Below are positions 1 through 12,296 of a stretch of DNA of 64,000 bases, in pieces. Source of the DNA: Straminergon stramineum (taxonomy: Eukaryota > Streptophyta > Bryopsida > Hypnales > Calliergonaceae); contig OY987264.1 of the NCBI GenBank assembly GCA_963920665.1, positions 46,186,326 through 46,250,325 on the forward strand. Direction: 5' to 3'. A program made the position numbers and the translations under genes. Positions within the stretch are counted from its first letter, which is position 1. Each line of letters opens with the position of its first letter. The notes under the pieces were generated by a model. It saw only the letters and a program-made list of their open reading frames with translations, was not told where the DNA came from and did no database searches.

Positions 1-348
1 AAAAAATATATTTCAATTTTTTACAAATTTTGTTCGTTGCTTGCTCTCCCCATTTTCAAATTATTGTGGCACATCTTTTGCTCCTAACCACTGATTGAAA
101 TACAAATTATATTCCCCTAGAGCTAGTAATTTTTTACATCTTAAGAGAAAGTTTTAGAAAAAATCACTACCAATTGAGCTCATAGGAACCTACTTAAAAT
201 CCATGTTGTCACTCGTAAGCACATTGGGACTTTAGGGGTTAAAGAGTACTTCCGTACAATCAAGCGATGAACTTCACATAAATTGCATCACCTAAGAAAC
301 TTAGGAGATTCCAAATTTTTTCCCTACAAATCTGGAATTGTTTACAAT

Positions 349-380
349 CCTAAACCCTAAACCCTAACCCTAAACCCTAA
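349..380. repeat. Interstitial telomere-type repeat (CCCTAAA)n
   Basis: About four and a half units of CCCTAAA, one of them shortened to CCCTAA, stand in tandem. CCCTAAA/TTTAGGG is the usual plant and green-algal telomere repeat. It sits inside AT-rich spacer, so it is an internal tract rather than a chromosome end. Confidence 0.85.
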
Positions 381-566
381 GACATGAACCCTACATTCCA
401 GATAATTAGGATCCCAAACTGTCGAAGGAAGGATTTTTTAAGAAACCCGGACACTGGACAAAGTATAAGCAAAGAAGCAATTATTAGGAATCTCCTAGTA
501 ATGAGAGTCACATGAACAAAAATTAAGACAATGACATAAATAGCAGATAGACTATAAACGAACGAA

Positions 567-790
567 CTTTTTTGGTTGGTATTAGTAAAACCTTTTTTTG
601 GTTGGTATTAGCAAAGCCTTTTTTTGGTTGGTATTAGCAAAGACTTTATTTGGTTGATATTAGCAAAGACTGTTATTGGTTGGTATTAGCGAAGACTTTT
701 TTGGTTGGTATTAGTAAAGCCTTTTTTGGCTGGTCTTAGTGAAACCTTTATGGGCTCGTATTAGAGAAACCCTTTTGGGGCTGCTTTCGT
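567..790. repeat. 26-bp minisatellite, about 8-9 units
   Basis: The unit reads roughly TTTTTTGGTTGGTATTAGCAAAGCC. The GGTTGGT block recurs at 574, 600, 626, 652, 678, 703, 728, 753 and about 779, a strict 25-26 bp period. Units decay toward the right end. No coding role is visible. Confidence 0.9.
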
Positions 791-1403
791 TCTTCAACCG
801 CATCTTTATGCCGCAAAGTTGACAGAAAGTGGCACATAAAGAGGCATTTAAGTGCTGCCACAGAAAGTGGACCATGAACGTTGTCAAATGCCATGTATTT
901 CCAAAGAATTTGAATTCCCGCGCCAATTCTTCCCCGCCCCTCGGTTGGTGGAAGCTTAAGCTCTCTCCCTTGCAACTTTCATGTCGCAACTTTGTTTTGC
1001 ATTTGCTTGTTCTCATTTTTTCTTGCTCATCTCTGACCTACAGGAAGCTTCAGCATTTTGTTTGTCGCATTTCCAATCCATGTTTGGTTTTCAATTGTCT
1101 TGTTCAGATAGTGGGGACTTTAAGAAGAGGAGTGTGTACATTGACTGCAGTTGCTGGTAAGTAGTATTGTACTTTGACTTCTGATTTGTACAGTATGCAC
1201 TACGTCTTGTTGTTGTTGTACCTTACATCCCTTTGGTTTTTGATTAGTAGTTTCATTAGCAAAAGAGTGAAACATAGAAATTTGATTTCTATTGTGTCAT
1301 ATGAGAGTGTTGGTGTTGTGCATCATGAAGATGGTGAGGTATACGTCTTCCTATTTTTTCACCGAAAATTACGGAGGATCCTATATTATATCAATATAGA
1401 GTA

Positions 1404-2641
1404 TATCCTCGAGTCGACGATATCAAGAGAAATCAATATGTAATTGAAAATCGTGGATTGCATGAGAAGATGGAACGGTCTGAATTCCTGAGACTCATCC
1501 GTCATATCCTCGAGTCGACGATATCTATTTAATTTAATAGTATGTGGGTCTTATCGTCGATACGAGGATAGGTCTAAGTTTAATATTCCTTCAAATGATA
1601 ATGATTTTATATTTAAGGACGATATCCATCTTAAAGTCTAATTTTGGAAGATTTATATTTCAAGAAGTTTTATCGTCGACTCAACGATATTAAAATCTCG
1701 TAATTTGGGTCCCTAGTTCATTAATCGTAAGATATTTTAGAAAAGTATTTGTATAATTGTCTTATTGTCAACTCGAGGATAAGTCATATTTCCAGGAATA
1801 ACCTGTATTATCGATAAAAATGAATGGGACTCCAAATAAGATTGTATCGATGGAAAGTTAATATGTTTTTTATTCTCAAGAGGTTATCGTTGACTCAGTG
1901 ATACTCATGTTATCCTTGTGCATAATCCTCTAATTTTCGTTTGTTTTCTAAATGGTGTTTATGAAATATAATATACTTCTTGACATAATATACTTCTTCG
2001 ATGATGTTTTCTTGGTGTTCCTTGGAATGTCTCTGTCACTTTATCTTGGATTTGATGATAGCCTTTATGTCTCTTTAGAGGTTTTGTTACCCTCGACTCA
2101 ATGATAATTATTTTATTTTGGAATGCATTAGTCTAATTATCTATTTACTCATGAATGTGAAATTTATATATTCACAAATCATATCTTTTATATATCGTAA
2201 TTGAGGAGAATCTCTGCATATGATATTGTTGGAAGGTTTACATTTTTGGTCTCACACATGATTATCGTCGAGTCGACGATACCCATTTCCAATGTCAAGA
2301 GCCATATTTTAAGTCGTATATGACTAAGAACTGGATAAATAATCAAGAGTCATATTCTACATCATTTAGAAATAGTCAAAATTTCCTGTACATTATTGGA
2401 CCAGTCATTTGTTTGTTGTTTCTTGAAGTCTTTTTGAATTTATTACTTCATCTGAAAAATACATTTAGAAATTATTTACGAGGAAACGTTTTGTAGTTAC
2501 AAATTTTGAGGTAAAGAGAATTATTTATTCTATCCTCGGTTCAAGGATAGACATATGTATTTTGGGATTATTGTATCAACCAATTTGATTTGTGTTATCT
2601 ACAATTCCAATTGATTAAGAGTTCACATCGGTTTGAGGATA
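1404..2641. repeat. Array of ten 19-bp quasi-palindromes upstream of DUF7869-like copy 1
   Basis: Ten 19-bp motifs of the form TATCGTCGAGTCGACGATA, in both orientations and with one or both half-sites varied, lie at 1404, 1505, 1552, 1671, 1763, 1885, 2088, 2263, 2531 and 2623. The copy at 2263-2281 is a perfect 9+1+9 palindrome. Spacing is irregular (about 50-270 bp), so this is not a satellite. The last copy ends about 130 bp before the transposase-like frame at 2773. Motif length and placement match the array at 43428-44200 beside the second copy of the gene. I infer subterminal protein-binding sites of the transposon, like those of plant En/Spm elements. The element's termini were not found. 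Confidence 0.85.
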
Positions 2642-2772
2642 ACAATTCTCTTTGTAATATATTGAAAAATAGATTGTGTATAATGTATATTTCATATAGT
2701 CATCTATTTGAAATTGAGTGTAATAGATTTAGATGACTATGTGTTGTTCTTGTATCTGAGATAATTGTTCTC

Positions 2773-5649
2773 ATGCACCAATTGGCTCTAGCCCACAGAA
2801 TGGATATTCACGAACCTGAAGATTTTGCAAACCCGGTGCCTACGTTACACCCTGATGTCTACACATGTGACGGGATTCCTCGTGCGAAGTGGAACTTTAA
2901 ACCAGTCACTCTCTGTAATGAAGCAGGGGACGAGTTTGCAAATGTAGTTTTACAAAGTGTCGATCCAGATGTTGTGGTAGACAACGATGGGAAGCCTCTT
3001 GGCGATGATCGAGTTTCTGTTCAAATTGCGCAGTCCTTGTGCAAGGCAGAAGTCCCAACTGGGTGGATGTGGTCAATTCACTCTTGGCACATCAAGCGAG
3101 TTTTTCTCTTTGGTGTCAGTTTGTATGACCATGACCAGACGCATATTTATAACACCGCCATGAATGCTACTAATAGAAGAATTCATAAAGGGGTTCGATC
3201 CTATGAAAGCTTTCGAGAGAGAATGGAACTTAGTTATCCCAAAAAAGAGACCCTCCTAGTTCCTTAAGCGATCATTGAAGTCTCTACCAGAACTTGTTGT
3301 CCAAACAATTGTTTGTAGCCTTTTCCGCGTGGGCAAATTCAAGCCATTTGTTCTGAACTCCATGTAAACGATGGGGTATATGCTCAGAAGAAGTGTCTTC
3401 TTGAAGTGCATAGGCAGATCCACAAAGATCTTGCTAGCAAAGAGTGGATTACTTTGAAAGGAAGGGAAGTGTGTTCCACTGCATGGTGGACCATTTATGG
3501 GGTTTCGAAGGCTACCTTTTATAGGTACAAAGAGATGGCTAAGGATGGGAAGCAAGCAGAGGCGCATGGGAATTTGGGGTCCAAAAAACCACGGAAACAT
3601 ACTGTGCAAGCTACTGCAACACTTTGGACACTAGTGGTTCCTGAAGTTGACAAAATGCAATACAAAACGAGGACACTAGAATCAGGGGAGAAAGTCCCTG
3701 CAATGGTTTTGCCGTCTGCATTTCGGTGGAGTGATCAATTACCAAAAATCAATGAAGCCAATGCAACTTTAAATTTGCAACCAATTTCTTTGAGTGGCTT
3801 GAGCAACATTCGACGTGCTTCTTTCCCGGAATTTGCTCCAAAAGCACGTGGAGACAATTTCGCTCGATGTGGCTTGTGTGATAAATACAAGCAATTGAGG
3901 AGCGCATGCACTCCCCTTTCGTACGCGCAAGAGAGGTGGACCGTTGCTTTGGGTACCCACCTTGTAGGCCAAAGGGCCCATAGAGAACTGTACTATGCAA
4001 ATTGACATGTTTCTGAAACATATCGTGAGAAGATGCTAACCATTATCCATGATAAAATGGATCACTCCAAGACCACTTCTCCACACTTCTCTCACAAAAC
4101 TAAAGCAACGGATTCCTACATGAAAATGCCTGTTGCAATTACGGGTATGATTGCTCATGGGCATGGGGATGTTCGATATGCACACTATGGTTTAGACATT
4201 TTTCCAACAAATTCAAATCATACCATTGGGTCAATCGCAAAGTTGTTGCGTGATGTTGAAGAACCACCAAAGAATTCATCGCGCAAGTTATTCTCTGAAA
4301 AGGAGACGCAATCCACATTAACCAAGGCGATTCTGGAAGAGGCAGATATTTGCTTGGACTCTCTCCTTCCTCCTCCAGAAGAATCAATTCCAGCTCAACC
4401 TTTACCACCAATATTGACTTTGCAGTTGGATAATGCATCAGGGGACAAGAAAAATAGATGGTTTTTTGCTTTTTGCTCCCTTCTTATATACAAAGGGATT
4501 TTCCGCGAAGTGTACATCAATTTCCTCATTGTTGGGCACACTCATGAAGACATTGACGCTCTTTTTGGTCGATGGAGCACTAAATTGAAGACAAACAACT
4601 ATCCAACACTCCCGAAACTCATGAAATCCTTCATGGATTGCAAAACGCACCCCGTCATTCCTCATCTCATCGAGGAAGTTCTTGATTTCAAGCAATATGT
4701 AGATGGGTATTTGGGCACAGGAGGAGATTTTTTGGAAGGTCATTCTAGGTCCCAGCAGTTCAAGTTTTACATGGATTCCAGTGGATGGCCTTTGATGGAG
4801 TATAAAAATCTGTGTACGGACAAGAAATGGTTGCCAGAGGACGGCAAAGGAATTCGCTTGTGGTCTGAGACTGAAGATGGATGTCCAATAGTTCTAAGCG
4901 GTGATCCACCACCTCTAGTTCCTGAGAAGATGCGTTCTCTCGATGAGATCAAGAGAGGTTTAAACAGTTTCATTGCACACTGGAGCGGAATGGCAGATGA
5001 TGACCAATCTGGAGAATTGAGGAGGAAAAATGGTCCTATAAAAGAGTATTGGAAAGGTGTTCAAGCAGCTCTTGATGCACCTCTAGAGCCACGTGAGACA
5101 TTACTACATGGATTTTGGCCGGCTTCGAGGATCATCCATGATGAGGAAGAACGCAGGGAGAGGGATGGTACACTACCTGAAGGGGATGCAGAGGATGCAC
5201 CCTTTGTAGGACGAAGGTGTGATCGTCCCCGTGCTTCTTTTCGTGTTAATCGCGATACGTTCGTAGGTTATTTTGTTGTAGTACAGCCTGCTAATGGTGA
5301 CTCCAAGCCATTATGGCTTGCCAGAGCCATTACGAATCCAAATCCAGATCCAGGGCATATGAATATGATCCAAATCCAATATTGGACGCCAGCTTCAGAT
5401 CGACACATTAACATGGAAACATATGATGGATGGGACACAAAAAAAGGGAATGTGTGGCACGAAGATCGAGCAATAACCCCAACATGGTCGAGCACAGATT
5501 GTATCATGACTGCTTGGAAGCCACGTATGCGAGAGGGGACTTCAGATCCAAGGGTGGCAATTCCAAAGCCACAAATTGACATCATCAAAGCATCAGTAGA
5601 AGCCTTCACGGCTAATTTAGACAACGATGAGTCTATGGCGGAAGGATGA
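2773..5649 (+). pseudogene. DUF7869-like putative transposase, copy 1 (three in-frame stops)
   Basis: One reading frame of about 958 codons is interrupted only by stops at 3265 (TAA), 3316 (TAG) and 4003 (TGA), with no frameshift. All three can arise by single C-to-T changes from CAA, CAG and CGA. A cysteine cluster CCPNNC lies near residues 175-180. An RNase-H-like set of acidic residues follows: HDKMDHSKT (D427/D430), LDNASGDKKNR (D553) and GHTHEDID (D593/D595). The last 130 residues contain a GYFVVVQP...PLWLAR...IQYW segment that looks like a small SH3-type module. I know this architecture as the DUF7869 type, found in many eukaryotes and thought to be transposon-borne; the name should be checked against Pfam. 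The ATG at 2773 is the first in the frame, and a homologous start region exists in copy 2 (39974-41444). The palindrome array immediately upstream supports a DNA-transposon origin. Confidence 0.75.
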
Positions 5650-6708
5650 ATAGTGTGTAGGTATAAAAGTAGTTTTTGTTGTAGGGTGTGAAGTGCCATG
5701 GACTTTGCATTTACATGTTTTGAGATGTTCGCATAAATATATTTTGTCCATTTTATGAGGGTAGTTTGATTGTATTAGAATTGTTGATTTCTATTAATAG
5801 TATATTTTCTTTTCTTATTTTTCTCAAATGTTCTGCATTAAGTGTATTCATTTGAATTTTTTGTAATAAAGATGTTTTAGATGTTAAAGTTTAGCATCAA
5901 CAACCTAAAGATTAGTCCTTTTGTAGATGCACCTGCCAATTTCAAGAAATGTCTCAAATGATAACATCTTGCATGATTTAAAGTGTATATTTTTAATAAA
6001 ATAAAAATGTTCAAAAGATGAATGTGGCTTCTTTTTGCTATTTATAGCAATAGTAAATTAATTAAATATGTACTTCGACATTTTTAAGTCTCAATTTATT
6101 GAATTGTCTCAATTTAATGAACTCTTTTGTTTTCTAAATATAGAAGTGAATTAAAATGAGACCGCAGCTTGTCTCAATTTAACGATTAAGGCCTTATGAC
6201 GCCATAAAGGAAAGAACTTGCCGATGTGGCACCACTCAATGTAGTCTTCGCAGGTTTATATTGTCCAAGGCTCTGGTTCTTCATTCCAACCCTTAAAAGC
6301 AAGGTGGGCTTCACTATTGAGCACGTGCAATCGCTTTCGATGAATAGTGCCCCTACGCTTGCGATGTTTGTCTTTGGCAGCCTTCCGTAATGCCCCAGTG
6401 GTCTGTGCAGCAGCGGAGATAGGCAATGCCCTGGCATTGTTAACTCCAGTGGCCATCAATGATTGTCATGTCTAAGGCTCAAAAAACTCGTTTGGGAGTT
6501 TAGGTCGTCCACAACTAGTAAGGTAAGAAGGGTGGATGAATGTAATAAATAGTAAATAGTCAAGGTTCACGCATGTAGCCACTAAAGGATACAAGACAAG
6601 AAGCCTCAATGAAAGGTGCCCAAAAGGTCTTGGGCGAGTGGATAAATAGGTGGGGCGAGCGCGGGTGAGAGTTGGTCATGGGGCACGTGCAGGTGGGTGA
6701 CCACCAGT
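5650..6708. other. Spacer 3' of DUF7869-like copy 1
   Basis: AT-rich DNA. A short element GTCTCAATTTA recurs three times at about 6088-6185. Apart from the coding fragment on the minus strand at 6143-6459, I see no gene. No palindrome array comparable to the upstream one is present. Confidence 0.5.
6143..6459 (-). pseudogene. Unrecognised coding fragment with one in-frame stop
   Basis: The minus strand reads from an ATG near 6459 through a basic segment (AAKDKHRKRRG, IHRKRLHVL), then FKGWNEEPEPWTI. After one in-frame TAA it continues in the same frame as TCEDYIEWCHIGKFFPLW. The continuity across the stop suggests a decayed coding sequence rather than a chance frame. I do not recognise the family. 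It could be a fragment of a transposon protein or a chance composition effect. Confidence 0.3.
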
Positions 6709-7015
6709 TGAACGCGTGGTCTCTAGGGGGCGCGCACGGATCTCGGGGAGTGACTACGGGTCTGGTAGGGCGTATTTGGGTTCGAGGAGGCGACTACGGG
6801 TCCAGGGGCGCGTGCGGGTCTTAGGAGGGGCGACTTCGTGTGCAAGTCTTTTGGGGGGCGACTGCGGTTACAGGGGTGCGTGCAGGTCCTTTGGGGGGCG
6901 ACTGCAGGCCTTTGGGGGCGCGTGTGGGTGCCTTGGGAGGCAACTGCGGGTCTTTGGGGGCGCGTGCGGGTCCCTTGGGAGGCGACTACAGGTCTTTTGG
7001 GGCGACTGCGGGTAA
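6709..7015. repeat. G-rich minisatellite, period about 40 bp
   Basis: The plus strand repeats GGCGACTGCGGGTCTTTGGG / GGCGCGTGCGGGTCCCTTGG. The CGACT block recurs at about 6751, 6791, 6831, 6859, 6899, 6941, 6983 and 7003, so full units are 40-42 bp and some are truncated. Runs of four to six G alternate with short spacers. The open frames across it in several phases are a by-product of the repeat. Confidence 0.85.
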
Positions 7016-8110
7016 TTGTGGAGTGTTACTTCTCTTTGGGTTCTCACTTCGTGTCTTTGCTTCGCAGCTTGCCACGTACTCGACACCCGTGGTTGTCCAC
7101 TAGCCTGAACCCAAAGTTGCCCTACCTGTGGTCGCCCAAACCCAAGGTCGCCCACACCTGCATGCGCCCCTTTAGGATGCTACGTGGAAGACACGTGTTT
7201 GCCACATGGCATCCAGGTGGCCTCACGGGTAGGGTGAAATTTTTTTTAAAAGTCAAAGGTAAGTTTGACTCTTTTAGACGGACAAGAGGGTCTACTTGAC
7301 GTGTTGGATGTCGTGTTTGTCGAGTTGTCGAACTATCTGCCGGAACAACCATGATTTCATGATGGTTGATAGAATTAGACTTGTCCATTCAAACACTATG
7401 TTTTTAAAGTGATATGATATGGCATTTATCCCGGATATTTTGTATTTCGTACTATACAATTCATGACATGTATGTGTGCAATTTCAAATATGATGTACAC
7501 CAAGTATAGTGTCAGAGGAGGTAGTCTTTGTGTTTGGGTTACAATATAATGAGTGAAATGAATGTGCTTGTTTAGGGTCTTCATTTGGAAAGTAGTAGTA
7601 TCATGGATGCACATGTTGGCATGTTTAGAACAAGGATTATGTGTCCAAAAAGAAGTCTACTTTGACTTTCTAGAGTATAGAAAATTGCTTTGGTAGACCA
7701 CATCCCATTCGTCCTTCATGTCTATGAAGATGTTTTTTCCTTGTTGTTGGACATAGTACGTCTTTTATAGTGTCCATGATAGCATTGTAAAGTCAACTAT
7801 GGCAGGCTTCTGGAAGCTATGTGTATGGCAGTTTGCCACTTCCAATGTTCACTTTTGTGATGGTTTTGTGCAAAACCAAAGTCCTAACATGTTGCATGTG
7901 TCTCATTGCATCTTGTGGCAATAGGAGGGCTTCTTCAACTTTCTTCCAAGGCTCTTAGCATAATGTGAAGCTAAAGAAGCATATACAACCATGGTGCGTG
8001 AAGCCCCGCTATGAGGGGCACAAATTAGAATCAATCACGATGGTCGAGTTCTCCACCACATTCCCGTGTTAGACCTCATCCTTCAAACAGAGTTGAGGGT
8101 GGCAACAGAG
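7016..8110. other. Spacer, no gene seen
   Basis: GC-rich at the left edge (overflow of the minisatellite), then AT-rich. The last 200 bp may hold the 5' end of the CACTA transposase gene, but I found no convincing exon before 8111. Confidence 0.45.
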
Positions 8111-11100
8111 ATGGATTTGTGGAATTACCGTTGCCCTTGCCGGACCTGTCATGGAGGGCCATGCCGTGCCATAGATACTATTAGAAAACATCTTCGTGAG
8201 AGGGGTTGAGATGACTTCCTTATGAAGTTGATGGTTGGAGGGGACCCTCCAGATGGTTATCCTCATAATGGCATTTGGGTAGAAGACCAAGCTTACAATG
8301 ACGATGTCAATGACAATGACGCAGATATTGAAGGCAAAAACATTGGTGTTGCAGACAATATCCAAGACAATGAAACGGAGGATGACAATGTTGACTTTGT
8401 ACCACATGACAAAGACAATGCAATGGATGTTGGACATGATGTTGAACAGCAAGTCTTAGAGGCTTTTGATCGTGGCGACACATTGCATGCAACTACCATG
8501 GCATTTGAGCCCATCCTTGAGTCCGTAGAGGCAGATGAAGAAGATGATAGAGTGGATAATATGGAACGTCTGTATGAGCATGCTACCACCCTAGTGTACC
8601 TGGATGCAACTTGTAGTATTCTCTCAGCCACCATCATCATCATGAATATGTGTGCAGCCTTTCGTGTGAGTAACAAGTTTGCGGATGAATTGTTGCAGTA
8701 TTTGTCATCGGACTTGCTACTAGAAGGCAATAACATGCCAAGTAGCTATTATGAGGCTAAGAAGATGATGAAGAAGTTGGGCCTAGAGTATAACAACATC
8801 TATGCTTGCCCAAGTGGATGTGTGCTATACGAGGCGAAGCATGCAGAGTTGAGCACTTGTCCTAAGTGCACAAAATCACGATGGTTGGAGGGCTCAAATT
8901 CCATACCAACGGGAGTAATTCAGCATTTTCCCTTAATTCCAAGGTTGAGACGCATGTTTCGATCTTCAAGGTTGGCCCAGATGTTGACCGGTTGGATGAA
9001 GCATGTTAGTGAAGATGGTGTCATGCGTTTAGTGGTGGATAGCCCTACTTGGAATCATGTCAATTCAGACCTTGTCTTTGCCAACTTTGGTGCTGAAGAT
9101 AGGAATTTACGTCTAGCATTGGCATTGGATGGTGTTAACCCTTTCAAATTGAGCAACACCACTTGGTCTACATGGCTCGTGCTCATTTTGATTTATAACT
9201 TTGAGCCATGGTTTGTAACTAAGAAGTTCTTTATTTCATTAAGCATTCTCATTTCAGGGAAACATTCCCCAACTTCGAAGAACTTGGATGTGTTTCTGCG
9301 ACCACTACTTTGGGAGCTACATGCACTTTGGCAAGGGGTTGTAGCGCAAGATTTCTCTAAACCTGCAAGTTCAAGGCAGTTCATCATGCGGGGGTTGTTG
9401 TTGTGGACTATATCTGATTTTCCAATGTGCGGCCTCATCTCTGGTCTTTGTTGCAAGGGTTATAGAGGATGTCTAGAATGTGGACTTGAGACAGATTCTA
9501 GAATGGCACGGACGGGTGATGTCCACGTAGATCGAAGTGTAAGAGGGTCCAAGATTGTGTATGGTGGCATACGTAGGTATTTATGTCGGAATCATCCATA
9601 CCGTTGAAATCTTCGGTTCAATGGTCGCACATAGCATCATGGTAGACCAGCTCGAATGACCGGAGAAGACGTCGTCTGATATGCTGCATTGCGGCAATCA
9701 TATTTGGATTTGGGTGGGAAAGAAGATGGACCAGACGACCCAGTTCATTTTACTGGGGTCAAAAGGCTTTGTGCTTTATATGAACTTGATTACTTTCAAT
9801 TGAGCATTTTATAGTTTCTATAACTTAGATTGTATGCTGACGCACTTGTGATGTAAATTCCGATGTTGTAGACGCCGTAGGTGTGCACAATTGTACTCTA
9901 TGTCTAACAATGAAGATGTCGACTTCTACAGCATCTTTTGGAACGGCACATTTTGGACATCATGCACTGTGAGAAGAATTTGTGCGAGAATATAGTGAAG
10001 ACGCTTCTTGCTATGAACAACAACCCTGGAAGTCGAGTTGATGCACAAGAATTGGGAATTCGTGAAGAAATTTGGCTACAAGATCCACGTCGTCGACAAG
10101 ATGATTTTTACATGCCCCATGCGCCTTACACCATGACCCCAGAAGAGCGAACGGAATTCATGGACATTATATGCAAAATTCGCACCCCAACAAACTACGT
10201 GGGGTCCATTTACAAACGATTCCAAGATGGAAGACTTCAGTACATGAAGACACATGACTACCACGTGCTTATGCAACAAGTGAGCCATACAATCCCATGA
10301 TAGTTGTTATAAGTGAATGCTGTCTACAGAATCCACCAATGGGCTCACCATGAGCAAGTTTTGTCCATGATATTGTTGTAGTAGACACTATGCTGGAAGT
10401 GTTGTTGTTTATTATAACACTCAACTGGATAGACTGTGTCTAACTACGCTAGTTGAATAGACATAGAGCTTGTCCATTTCAGTGAAAACTTTCCTGTAAG
10501 ATGTCTATGGTTGAAGTGGAAGCCTTCAATTAGGTGATTTAGGTCACATAATAGGCCACATGTCTTTAATGAAGTAATTTATGTTGCATGCAGATTTTAC
10601 CGGTGGCAGTCCGAAACATCTTGGACGAGAACGTGAGATTGGCTATTATAAAAATTAGCAGAGTCTTCCAATGACTATGTGAAAAAGAAATCAAAGAGGC
10701 AAACAAAGATGACGTCATGGATGATGTGATCATGGCAATATGCTTGTTGGAAAAGGAGTTTCCAACGACTTTTTTGAACATCATGACACATCTTCCACTA
10801 CACCTAGTGCAATAATTATTTGTATGTGGACCAGTGCGTTGCAAATGGATGTATCCTACAGAACGGTACATGAAGACACTCAAAGATTATGTCCGCACAT
10901 ATGCACGACCAGAAGGCAGCATAGCAAAAGGATATCACAATGAAGACACTCTTGGCTTTTTCACGGAGTACATGAAAGATTTTCGAGGAACGCAGCAGCG
11001 GGTATGGGATGCAAAAGAAGACCCCATCATGAATGATGAGGTCATATGGAGCAAGGCACCAAAGAAGCGCCCCATGTCAGATGAATTGCGTTTGTTGGTA

Positions 11101-11149
11101 CATGCATTTGTCATTGACAACACCGCATGCTTGGAGTCTTGGCGCGAGT
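8111..11149 (+). pseudogene. CACTA (En/Spm) transposase Tnp2 with DUF4218, decayed
   Basis: The frame starts with a cysteine motif (RCPCRTCHGGPC) typical of the transposase-associated domain. The Tnp2 core follows: CPSGCVLYEAKH...CPKCTKSRW near 8806-8886, FPLIPRLRRMFRSS, DGVNPFKLSNTTWSTW, and WTISDFPMCGLISG. A second exon from about 9931 reads LERHILDIMHCEKN...HDYHVLMQQ and ends at a GTGAGC donor near 10281. An exon from 10594 carries DUF4218 (LPVAVRNIL, GPVRCKWMYPTERYMK, ARPEGSIAKGY). In-frame stops lie at 8207, 9605, 9632 and 9677, with more in the DUF4218 exon. The gene is therefore dead, but the exon structure is still legible. Tnp2 is the transposase of plant CACTA elements. I did not find CACTA termini. 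Confidence 0.88.
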
Positions 11150-11454
11150 AAGTTGAACAATTTCAATAATGATGTTCTTGTATCAATTGTGATGTTGTCT
11201 CTGTACTATCCATGTATTTGACAAGATACTTTGCATTCTCGAGGAATGTCTTATGTCTGAATGATTTTAGGGCATCCTAGATTCCTTTCATCATTGCCTT
11301 GCATATTAGTAATTGGAATTTATTACCAATGCTCTTGGATACGGCATGAAAAATAGCTTAGTTTGAATGCGGGTGTTGCTCACTAAACATATGCCAACTC
11401 TTTGTACTTCATATTGGAGATCTTTTTAAAATCTGTAGAGGATTGATTCCATGA

Positions 11455-12296
11455 ATAGGGAGTACATTGAGGCAAGGAGTCAAAGATGGGAGCAGTGCGA
11501 AGAGTTTCATCGGCGTTCAAGGCGTTCATATCCTCGGAGAATTGTCCAGTATCCTCAAGAATTGAGTGACTTCCCCCCTTTCACGCAATGGTTGACATCT
11601 ACTATGAAAGAAGCATAGTATTCTGGACGTCATGTTGAGCAAGATGTGTTGCAATACTCGCAACCCCCTCAACAAAATGCAACATCACATCGTCAAATGT
11701 ATTGTCATGGTATGCATCTGTGCCTTTGTAGTGCGGAAGGTGGTCTTGTTACATAAGATTCATGTGTTGTTGCATCTTTTCGTCAGCAATGTCGTTGGGG
11801 TCTTTTGAAAAGGAGGCCTCGTGAAGTTTCATAGGAGTATGTAGGATACATTAAGGAAATATTGGTTTTAGATTATCGAAATCATTGTGTTACCATTCTG
11901 CTTTGCGATTGGGTGCGTGGGACTCAAGACGCTCGTTTTCCAAGTATTGAACGGGACCGGTACGGCTTTAGTATGGCAAACTTCAATAACATGAATGGGC
12001 AGGTCCATGCTGATTCATTTGCCTTTCCACTTCATTGCCAGCAAGTGTTTTTCTCAGATGACCGATATTGACGAGGGTGGAAAGTAGTGTGCCGAACTGA
12101 TGTTAGAGGAAGACGTAGAGCAATCCACTTTGATGAAGACACTCCAAACATTCTGCAATTGCGAAACAATGGTGACTTTGCTGGCTTGCAGCCAGTGGCA
12201 GTTGAATTAGACCCTATTAAACATCCCATGGATGTCGAAGAAGACGTTAAAGGCATCCTTGGAAACAATATTGTGTCCGTTGATAAAGCTTGATTG
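11455..12296 (+). pseudogene. C-terminal DUF4216 part of the CACTA transposase
   Basis: After a non-coding gap (about 11150-11450, probably an intron) the plus strand encodes NREYIEARSQRWEQ and a tyrosine- and arginine-rich linker. From about 11835 follows YVGYIKEILVLDYRNHCVTILLC, then FPLHCQQVFFSDDRY and, after an in-frame TGA at 12069, GWKVVCRTDVRGRRR. This order (Y.G.I.EI..L.Y....V.L..C.W, PF....QVF) is the DUF4216 domain that follows DUF4218 in CACTA transposases. It is the tail of the gene at 8111-11149. The final stop is near 12291-12293. Confidence 0.8.

Larger units (their letters stand above)
1..1403. other. AT-rich spacer, no supported gene
   Basis: The stretch is AT-rich apart from a telomere-type tract and a minisatellite (listed separately). 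Short open frames exist around 829-1443, but they have no recognisable motif, no homologue in the window and no exon structure. The pyrimidine-rich, GC-richer patch near 900-1080 could be a promoter or 5' leader, but I cannot tie it to a gene. Confidence 0.6.

Noticed and set aside
829..1443. Two plus-strand open frames (111 and 89 codons) in the left spacer
   Set aside because: No recognisable motif, no homologue in the window, overlapping antisense frames of equal length and no exon logic; best treated as chance.
1404..2641. CRISPR-like array
   Set aside because: Spacing is irregular, motifs occur in both orientations and vary, and the context is a plant nuclear genome.
2773..5649. Reassigned stop codons or RNA editing as an explanation for in-frame stops
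   Set aside because: All three stop types occur (TAA, TAG, TGA), frameshifts exist in neighbouring genes, and homologous positions often keep Gln or Arg codons one C-to-T step away. Ordinary decay explains this; only the TAG positions shared among gag-like copies remain open.
6716..7299. Glycine/arginine-rich open frames over the G-rich minisatellite
   Set aside because: They exist in several phases and on both strands because the 40-bp repeat lacks stops; no gene is needed to explain them.
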